Shown piece by piece: positions 53,930 to 64,000 of a stretch of 64,000 nt of DNA (the stretch's first letter is position 1; the number at the start of each line of letters is the position of its first letter). The DNA is from Tenodera sinensis (lineage: Eukaryota; Arthropoda; Insecta; Mantodea; Mantidae). A program made the position numbers and the translations under genes. The notes beneath the pieces were generated by a model. That model worked only from the letters and a program-made list of their open reading frames with translations, did no database searches and was not told where the DNA came from. The stretch is taken from the NCBI GenBank assembly GCA_030765045.1, contig CM060965.1:19482085-19546084 (forward strand), written 5' to 3'.

Positions 53930-56900
53930 AAACCCTGCCCTCACACATTAAGCCACCAGACACCTCGCCCTCACACATCACGACACAACACGTCAGCACA
54001 CCCCACCTCACATTACGCCTCTGCACCTCTCCTCACACATTACGCTACCACACTCCAACTCACATTATGCCACCATACTCCACCTCACACATTATGCCCC
54101 GTCTCCACCTCACATTATGCCACCAGTCTCCACATCACACATTACGCCACCCCACCTCACGTTACACCATCAGTCTCCACCTCACGTTATGCCACCAGTC
54201 TCCACACATTATGTCACCCCACCTCACATATTAAGCCATCAGTCTCCCCCTCACACAGCACCTCACACATTACGCCACCAGTCTCCACCTCTCACATTAT
54301 GCCACCAGTCTCTCACAAATTATACCACCACACCCCACCTCACATTACGTCACCAGTCTCTACCTCACACTTTACACCACCACTCTCCACCTCACACATG
54401 CCAGCACACCCCACCTAACACATTACGCCACCAGTCTCCACTTCACACATTATGCCACCAGTCACCACCTCACACATTACGCCACCAGTCTCCACCTCAC
54501 ACATGCCACCAGTCTCCACCGCACATTATGCCATCGCACCTTACACATTACACCACCAGTCTCCACACACATTACGCCACCACACCCCACCTCACACATT
54601 ATGCCACCAGTCACCACCTCACACATTCCACCAAGTCTCCACATCCCACCTCACACATTACGCCAAGTCTCCACACCCCACCTAACACATGCCACCACAC
54701 CCCACCTAACACATTACACCACCAGTCTCCACCTCACACATTACGCCACCAGTCTCCACCTCACACATTACGCCACCAGTCTCCACCCCACACGTTATGC
54801 CATCAGTCTCCACCTCACACATTAAGCCACCAGTCTCCACCTCACATTATTCCATTCCACCTCACACATTACAGCACCAGTCTCCACACACATTACGCCA
54901 CCACACCCCACCTCACACATTACGCCACCACACCCCACCTCACACATTACGTCACCAGTCTTGAACTCACACATTATGCCACCAGTTTCCACCTCACATT
55001 ATGCCACCAGTCTCCACACCCCACCTCACACATTATGCCAACACACACCACCTCACCACACCCCACAGATTATGCCACAAGTCTCACACCTTATGCCACC
55101 CACCTCACACATGCCACCAATCCCCACATCACTCATTATGCCACCACACTCCACCTCACACATTACGCCACCACACCCCACATTACGCCACCAGTCTCCA
55201 CCTCACACATGCCATCAGTCTCCACCTCACTTTACGCCACCACCCCCCGACCTCACACATTATGCAACCACTCTCCACGACACACATTATGCCATCAGTC
55301 TCCACCTCACACATTATGCCACCAGTCTCCACCTCACATATTACACCACCAGTCTCCACACACATTACACCACCACACTCCGCCTCACACATTCCGCCAA
55401 GTCTCCACATCCCACCTCACAAATTACGCTGTCTCCACACCCCACCTAACACATGCCACCACACCCCACCTAACACATTACGCCACCACTCCCCACCTCA
55501 CACATTACGCCACCAGTCTCCACCACGAACATTACGCCACCATCCCCACCTCACACATTATGCCATCAGTCTCCACTTCACACATTACGCCACCAGTCTC
55601 CACCTCACATTATCCCATTCCACCTCACACATTACAGCGCCAGTCACCACACACATTACGCCACCACACCCCACCTCACACATTATGCCACCACACCCCA
55701 CCTCACAGATTACGCCACCAGTCTCCAAATCACACATGCCACCAGTCTTGAACTCACACATTACGCCACCAGTTTCCACCTCACACATGCCATCAGTCTC
55801 CACCTCACTTTACGCCACCACCCCCGACCTCACACATTATGCCATCAGTCTCCACCTCACACATTATGCCGTCAGTCTCCACCTCACATTATGCCATCCC
55901 ACCTCACACATTACACCACCAGTCTCCACACACATTACACCACCACACCCCACCTCACACATTACGCCACCAGTCTCCGCCTCACACATTCCGCCAAGTC
56001 TCCACATCCCACCTCACACATTACGCTAAGTCTCCACACCCCACCTAACACATGCCACCACACCCCACCTAACACATTACGCCACCACTCCCCGCCTCAC
56101 ACATTACGCCACCAGTCTCCACCACGAACATTACGCCTCCATCCCCACCTCACACATTATGCCACCAGTCTCCACCTCACATTATCCCATTCCACCTCAC
56201 ACATTACAGCGCCAGTCTCCACACACATTACGCCACCACACCCCACCTCACACATTACGCCACCACACCCCACCTCACAGATTACGCCACCAGTCTCCAA
56301 ATCACACATGCCACCAGTCTTGAACTCACACATTACGCCACCAGTTTCCACCTCACATTATGCCACCAGTCTCCACACCCCACCTCACACATTACACCAG
56401 CACACACCACCTCACCACACCCCACCTCACAGCTGACGCCACAAGTCTCCACCTCACACCTTACGCCACCCACCTCACACATGCCACCAATCCCCACCTC
56501 ACTCATTACGCCACCACACACATGACGCCACCACTCCCCACATCACACATTACGCCACCACTACCCATTATGCCACCAGTCTCCACCTCACACATTATGC
56601 CACCATTCTCCACCTCACACATTATTCCACAATTCTCCACCTCACACATTATGCCACAATTCTCCACCTCACACATTACGCCACAATTCTCTACCTCACA
56701 CATTACGCCACCACTCCCCACCTCACACATTACGCCACAAGTCTCCACCACGAACATTACGCCACCATCCCCACCTCACACATTATGCCATCAGTCTCCA
56801 CCTCACACATTACGCCACCAGTCTCCACCTCACATTATCCCATTCCACCTCACACATTACAGCGCCAGTCTCCACACACATTACGCCACCACACCCCACC

Positions 56901-59900
56901 GCACACATTACGCCACAATTCTCCACGTTACACATTACGCCACAATTCTCCACCTCACACATTACGCCACAATTCTCCACCTCACACATTACGCCATCAT
57001 TCTCCACCTCACACATTACGCCACCACCATCCCCCACCTCACACATTATGCAACCAGTCTCCACCACACACATTACGCCACCACCCCCACCTCATGTCAT
57101 CAGTCTCCACCTCACACATTACGCCATCAGTCTCCACCTCACACATTACGCCACCAGTCTCCACCTCACACATTACACCACAAGTCTCCACACACATTAC
57201 GCCACCACACCCCACCTCAAGATTATGCCACCAGTCTCCACACCCCACCTCACACATTACACCCACACACACCACCTCACAGATTACGCCACAAGTCTCC
57301 ACCTCACACATGCCACCAACCCCACCTCACTCATTACGCCACCACACCCCACCTCACACATTACGCCACCACACACCACCTCACAGATTACGCCACAAGT
57401 CTCCACCTCACACATGCCACCAATCTCCACCTCACTCATTACGCCACCACACCCCACCTCACACATTACGCCGCCACACCCCACATCACGCCACCACTAG
57501 CCCCCTCACATTACGCCACCAGTCTCCAACTCACACATTATGCCACCATTCTCCACCTCACACATTACACCACTAGTTTCCACCTCACACATTACTTCAT
57601 CAGTCTCCACCTCACATTATCTCATCCCATTTCAAACATTATGCCACCAGTCTACACACCTCTCCTCACATATTACGCCACCACACCCCACATCACATTA
57701 TGCAACCAGCTTCCACCTCACACATTACACCACCAGTATCCACCTAACACTACGCCACCACACCCCACATCACCCAACCACACATGCCACCAGTCTCCAC
57801 CTCACACATTATACCTCCAGTCTCCACACCCTACCTCAAAAATTAGGCCACCAGTCTCCACCTCACACCACCAGTCTCCACACATTATGCCACCACACCC
57901 CACCTCAAGATTACGCCACCAGTCTCCACACCCCACCTCACACATTACACCAACACACACCACCTCACCAGACCCCACCTCACAGATTACGCCACAAGTC
58001 TACACTTCACACATGAAACCAATTCCCACCTCACACATTACGCCACCACACCCCAAATCACGCCACCACTACCCCCTCACACATTACGCCACCAGTCTCC
58101 ACCTCACACATTACGCCACCATTCTCCACCTCACACATTATGCCACAATTCTCCGCCTCGCACATTACACCACTAGTTTCCACCTCACATTAGGCCATCG
58201 CCTTTCAAACATACCACCAGTCTTCACACCTCTCCTCACACATTACGCCACCAGTCTTCACCTCAGACATTACGCCAACAGTTTCCACCTCACAGATTAT
58301 GCCACCAGTCTCCACACCTCTCCTCACACATTATGCCACCAGTCTAAACCTCATACATTACGCCACCAGTCTCCACCTCACACATTACGCCACCATCCCC
58401 CACCTCACTGATTATGCAACCAGTCTCCACCACACAGACACATTACGCCACCACCCCCACCTCATGTCATCAGCCTCCACCTCACACATTACGCCACCAC
58501 CTCACATTACGCCATCCCACCTCAGACAACCAGTCTCCAAAACACATTACACCACCACACCCCAACGCACACATTCCGCAAAGTCTCCAACCCCAACTCT
58601 CACATTATGCCAAGTCACCACACCCCGCCTCACATTCCACCACACCCCACGTAACACATTACGCCACTCATCTCCACATCCCACCACCAGTCTCCACCAC
58701 GAACATTATGCCACCATCCCCCACCTCACACATTATGCCTTCAGTCTCCACCTCACACATTACGCCACCTGTCTCCTCACACATCCCATCCAACCTCACA
58801 GCACCAGTCTCCACACACACATTACGCCACCACACCCCAACTCACACATTACGCCACGACACCCCAACTCACAGATTAAGCCACGACACCCCACCTCACA
58901 CATTACGCCACAAGTCTCCACCTCACAAAACGCCACCCCACCTCACACCTTATGCCACCCCACCTCACACATGCCACCAGTCTCCACCTCACACATGCCA
59001 CAATTCTCCACCTCACACATAACGCCACCAGTCTTCACCTCGCACATTATTACAACAGTCTCCACCTCACACATTATGCCACCTCATTTCAAACATTACG
59101 CCAGCAGTCTCCACCTCACACATTATGCCACCAGTCTCCACACCTCTCACATTACGCCACCAGTCTAAACCTCATACTTTACCCCACCAGTGTCCACCTC
59201 ACACATTACACCAACAGTCTCCATCTCACAGATTACGCCACCAGTCTCCCCCTCACAGATTATGCCACCAGTCTCCCCCTAACTGATTATGCCACCAGTC
59301 TCCTCACAGATTATGCCACCAGTCTCCACATCACACATGCCACCACACCCCACTTCACATTACGCCACCAGTCTCCTCACACATTACGCCAAGTCTCCAC
59401 CTCACACTACGCCACCCCACGCCACACATTACCCTCCACCTCACATTTCGCCACCAGTATCCACCTCACACATTATGCCACCACCACCCAGACCTCCCAC
59501 ATTATGCTCCCAGTCTCCACCTCACACATTATGCCACCACCCCCACCTCCCACATTATGCAACCAGTCTCCACCACACACATTACGCCACCACCCCCACA
59601 CACATTATGACATCAATCTCCACCTCACACATTACGCCACCAGTCTCCATCTCATACATTATGCCACCTGTCTCCACCTCACACATTATGCCACCAGTCT
59701 CCACCTCACATTATGCCACCCCACCTAACACATTACACCACCAGTCTCCACACACATTACGCCACCACTCCCCACCCCAAATTACACCAGCACACCCCAC
59801 CTCACATTACGCCACCAGTCTCCCCCCACACATTCTGCCAAGTCTCCACACCCCACCTCACACATGCCACCAAACCCCACCTAACACATTACGCCACCAA

Positions 59901-61054
59901 TCTCCACCTCACACATGCCACCAATCTCCACCTTACACATTACGCCACCAGTCTCCATCACGATTAATACGCGAACATCCCCCACCTCCCAAATTATGCT
60001 ATCAGTCTCCACCTCACATTACGCCACCTGTCCACACATTACACCACCAGTCTGCACCTCACATTATGCCACCAGTCTGTACCTCACATTATGCCACCAG
60101 TCTCCACGTCACATTATCCCATCCCACCTCACACATTACACCACCAGTCTCCACACACATGCCACCACACCCCAAATCACATTACGCCAGCACACCCCAC
60201 CTACTATGCTACCACACCCCACCTCACACATTAAACCACCAGTCTCCACATCACACATTACGCCACCCCACCTCACACATGCCATCAGTCTCAACCTCAC
60301 TCATTACGCCACCACACCCCCTCACACATTCTCACCGGTCTCCACCTCACACATGAGAATTCTCCAGCTCAACATTACGCCAACAGTCTCCACCTCACAC
60401 ATTATGCCACCCCATTGCAAACATTACGCCACCAGTCTCCACCTAAGAGATTACGCCACCAGTCTCCACATCACACTACGCCACCCCACCTCACATATTA
60501 CACCACCACATCACACATTACCCAACCACACCCCCAAAAATATTACGCCACTCTCCACCTCACATTATGCCACAAGTCTTCCGCTCACACATGCCACCAG
60601 TCTCCGCCTCACATTATTCCATCAGTATCCACCTCGCACATTATGCTACCCCATTTCACACAATATGCAACCAGTCCCCACACCCCACCTCACACAGTAT
60701 GCCACCACACACCACCTCACAGATTATGCCACCAGTCTCCACTTCACACATTACGCCACCACACTCCACCTCACACATTACGCCACCACAACCCCTTCAC
60801 ACCTTGCCCCACCAGTCCCCACCTCACAAATTACGCCACCATTCTCCACCTCACACATGCCACAATTCTCCACCTCACACATTACGCCACCAGTCTCCAA
60901 CTCACACATTACACCACCCCATTTCAAACATTACGCCTGCAGACAAGTCTCCACCTCGCACATTATGCTACCAGTCTCCACCTCACAGATTACACCACCA
61001 GTCTCCCCGACAGATTACGCCACCAGTCTCCACCTGACGCATTATGCCACCAGT
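53930..61054 (+). repeat. ~27-bp minisatellite, C-rich orientation (7.1 kb)
   Basis: Tandem units of about 27 bp follow the pattern CACCTCACACATTACGCCAC plus CAGTCTC, with a common CACACCC variant and shorter 23-25-bp forms. About 260 units are present. Because 27 is divisible by three and stops are rare on both strands, long spurious open frames (up to 683 codons of His/Pro/Ser/Thr repeats) run through it. Larger blocks recur; see findings. Confidence 0.97.
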
Positions 61055-64000
61055 GGAGCTGCAGAATGGTGGCGTAATGTGTGAGGTGGTGACTGGTGGC
61101 GTAATGTGAGGTGGAGCCTGGTGGCATGTGTGAGGTGGACACTGGTGACGTCATGCGTGAAGGGAGGTGTGGTGGCATAATGCGTGATGTGGGGTGTGGT
61201 GGCATAATGTTTGAGATAGACTGATGGCATGTGTAAGGTGCGGTGGCGTAAGGTGCGTGGTGGCATTATGTGTGGAGACTGATGGTGTAATGTGTGAGGT
61301 GAAGACTGGTGACATGTGAGGTAAGATGTGGTGGCGTAATGTGAGGTGGTGTGTGGTGGGATAATGTGTGAGGTGGGCTTTGGAGACTGGTGGCGTAATG
61401 CATGAGGTGAAGACTGGTGGCATAGTGTGAGGTAGGGTGTGGTGGCATGGGTGAAGTGGAGACTTGTGGCATAATGTGAGAGGGAGACTGGTGGCATGTG
61501 ATGTGGGGTGTGGTGGCTAAATGTGTGAGGAGGAAACTGGTGGCATGTGTGAAGTGGAGACTGGTGGCGTAAAGTGTGAGGTGGAGACTGGTGGCATAAA
61601 GTGAGGTGGTGTGGTGGCATGTGTGAAGTTGAGACTGGTGGCACAAAGTGTGTGGAGACTGGTGGCCTAATCTGAGGTGCAGAATGGTGGCATACTGTTT
61701 GAGGTGGAGACTGGTGGAATAATGTGTGAGGTGGAGACCGGTGGCATGTGAGGTGGGAGACTGGTGGCATGTGTGAGGTGGGGTGTTGTGTAATGTGAGG
61801 TGGCGTTATGTGTGAGGTGGTGTGTAGTGTGTTGGCATAATGTGTGAGGTGGAGAATGGTGGCGTAATGTTTGAGGTGGAGACTGGTGGCGTAATGTTTC
61901 AGGTGGAGACTGGTGGCATAATGTGTGATGTGGGGTGTGGTGGCATAATGTTTGAGATAGACTGATGGCATGTGTAAGGTGCGGTGGCGTAAGGTGCGTG
62001 GTGGCATTATGTGTGAGGTGGAGACTGATGGTGTAATGTGTGAGGTGAAGACTGGTGACATGTGAGGTAAGGTGTGGTGGCGTAATGTGAGGTGGTGTGT
62101 GGTGGGATAATGTGTGAGGTGGGCTTTGGAGACTGGTGGCGTAATGCATGAGGTGAAGACTGGTGGCATAGTGTGAGGTAGGGTGTGGTGGCATGGGTGA
62201 AGTGGAGACTTGTGGCGTAATGTGAGAGGGAGACTGGTGGCATGTGATGTGGGGTGTGGTGGCTAAATGTGTGAGGAGGAAACTGGTGGCATGTGTGAAG
62301 TGGAGACTGGTGGCGTAAAGTGTGAGGTGGAGACTGGTGGCAAAAAGTGAGCTGGAAACTGGTGGCGTAAATTTGTGAGGTGGGGACTGGTGGTGTAAAT
62401 TTGTGAGGTGGAGACTGGTGGCATAATGTGTGTGAGGTGGAGACTGGTTGCATAATGTTGGGTGGAGACTGATGGCGTAATCTGTGAGGTGGAGACTGCT
62501 GGCATGTGAGGTGGGGTGTGGTGGCGTGATGTGTGAGGTGGTGTATGGTGGCATAATGTGAGGTGGAAACTGGCGGCATAATGTGTGCGCTGGAGACCGG
62601 TGGCGTTATGGGGGCTGTGGTGCCATGTGTGATGTGGGGTGTGGTGGCGTAATGTTTAAGATTGGGTGTGGTGACGTAATGTGTGAAGTGGAGACTGGTA
62701 GCATGTGCTAGGTGGGGTGGCGTAAGGTGTGAAGTGGAGTAATGTGTGAGGTGGGGTTTGGCGACGTAATTTGAGATGGGGTGTGGTGGCGTAATGTGTG
62801 TGGAGACTGGTGGTGTAATGTGTGAGGTGGGATGGCATGTGTGAGTTGGAGACTGGTGGCATGTGTGAGGTGCAGACTGGTGGAGTAATGTGTGACATGG
62901 AGACTGGTGGCGTAATGTGAGGTGGACAGTGATGTCATAATGTGAGGTGGGGTGTGGTGGCCTAATGTGAGGTGGGGTGTGGAGACTGGTGGCAGAATGT
63001 GTGAGGTGGAGACTGGTGGCGTAATGTGTGTGGAGACTTGTAGCGTAATCTGTGAGGTGGGGTGTGGTGCCATGTGTGTGGAGACTGGTGGTGTAATGTA
63101 TGTGGAGACTGTTGGTGTAATGTGTGAGGTTGGGACTGGTGGCGTAATGTGAGGTAAAGACTGGTGGCATGTGAGGTGGTGTGTGGAGACTGGTGGCCTA
63201 ATGTGTGAGGTGGAGAGCTTGGTGGCGTAATGTGATGTGGGGTGTTGTGGCGTGTGAGGTGGGGTGTGGAGACTGGTGGCGTAATGTGTGAGGTGGAGAA
63301 TGGTGGCGTAATGTGTGATGGGGGTGTGGTGGCGTGATGTGGGGTGTGGTGGTGTAATGTTAGCTGCTGTGTGGTGGCATAATGTGAGATGGAGACGGTG
63401 GCATAATGTGTTTGGGTGTGGTGGCATAATGTGAGGTGGAGACTGGTGGCGTAATATAATGTGGGGTGTTGTGGCATGTGAGGTAGGGTGTGGAGACTGG
63501 TGGCGTAATGTTTGAGGTGGAGACTGGAGGCGTAATGTGAGGTGGAGAATGGTGGCATAATGTGTGAGGTGGAGACTGCTGGCGTAATGTGTGAGGTGGA
63601 GACTGGTGGCATGTGTGAGGTGGGAGACCGGTGGCATGTGTGAGGTGGGGTGTGGTGTAATGTGAGGTGGCGTTATGTGTGAGGTGGTGTGTAGAGAGTG
63701 GTGGCATAATGTGAGGTGGAGAATAGTGGCGTAATGTGCGAGGTGGAGACTGGTGGCATGTGATAGGGGGTGTGGTGGTGGAATGTGAGGAGGGGTGTAG
63801 AGACTGTTGGCATAATGTGTGAGGTGGAGACTGATGGCGTAATGTGTGAAGTGGAGACTGATGGCGTAATGTGTAAGGTAGAGACTGGTGGCGTAATGTG
63901 TGATGGGGGTGTGGTGGCGTAATGTTAGGTGGTGTGTAGTGGCATAACGTGAGGTGCAGACGGTGGCGTAATGTGTTTGGGGTGTGGTGGCGACTGGTGG
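61055..64000 (-). repeat. Same minisatellite in inverted, G-rich orientation (>2.9 kb, runs off the window)
   Basis: From the junction GTGGAGCTGCAGAATGGTGG every unit is the complement of the preceding array (GAGGTGGAGACTGGTGGCGT, AATGTGT). The array continues to the window end. A ~415-bp block at about 61184-61597 is repeated nearly exactly at 61926-62342. Confidence 0.97.

Noticed and set aside
54117..62554. Very long open frames (up to ~680 codons) of His/Pro/Ser/Thr-rich repeats
   Set aside because: They run through the 27-bp minisatellite in several frames and on both strands at once, because the unit is divisible by three and poor in stops. There is no unique sequence, splice context or plausible start. 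Not treated as genes.

Overview
The window reads as nuclear DNA of a large, repeat-rich arthropod genome. It is AT-rich, has multi-exon genes with long introns, and carries many tRNA-derived SINEs, mariner, pogo-like and IS630/Tc1-type transposons, jockey/I-type LINE fragments and a Penelope-like element. The repeat mix would suit a polyneopteran insect (cockroach, termite or stick-insect type). That placement is inference; only 'insect or other arthropod' is well supported.

Two protein-coding genes are supported, both incomplete in the window, and they converge tail to tail. (1) On the + strand, three phase-compatible exons (806-1112, 2762-2953, 8174-10876) encode the C-terminal ~1066 residues of a Ser/Pro-rich, probably nuclear protein that I could not identify. 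Its last exon alone carries 900 codons. (2) On the - strand, five exons between 49788 and 30038 encode the C-terminal ~350 residues of an NF-X1-type zinc-finger protein of the NFXL1 type: Cys/His-rich fingers, then a charged coiled-coil segment, then a C-terminal membrane anchor. Its N-terminal exons lie beyond 49.8 kb; none is visible up to 64 kb.

The rest is repeat DNA. 0-8 kb: introns of gene 1 with hairpin repeats, mariner remnants and a pogo/Tigger remnant. 11-30 kb: intergenic, with a near full-length but broken mariner bounded by TIRs and TA (12445-13781), several SINE families (one with a perfect 16-bp target duplication at 24920/25289) and an IS630-like transposase nested between outer inverted repeats. 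30-36 kb: NFXL1 3' exons, LINE remains, and a 440-bp intron mostly filled by a hairpin SINE. 36-48 kb: one 11.6-kb NFXL1 intron holding a 1.5-kb foldback element and a 61-bp satellite split by a ~3-kb palindrome made of two head-to-head Penelope-like copies. 50-53.9 kb: LINE and SINE fragments and a (GT)n tract. 53.9-64 kb: a >10-kb array of ~27-bp minisatellite units that flips orientation at about 61054.

The recurring theme is inverted repetition at every scale: 50-bp hairpins, a ~500-bp retroposon with mirrored tRNA-like heads (nine copies), a 1.5-kb foldback element, a 3-kb Penelope palindrome, and a 10-kb inverted minisatellite. Much of it sits within transcribed introns of the two host genes. 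The hairpin tRNA retroposon and the satellite/Penelope palindrome are the best candidates for something not yet described.
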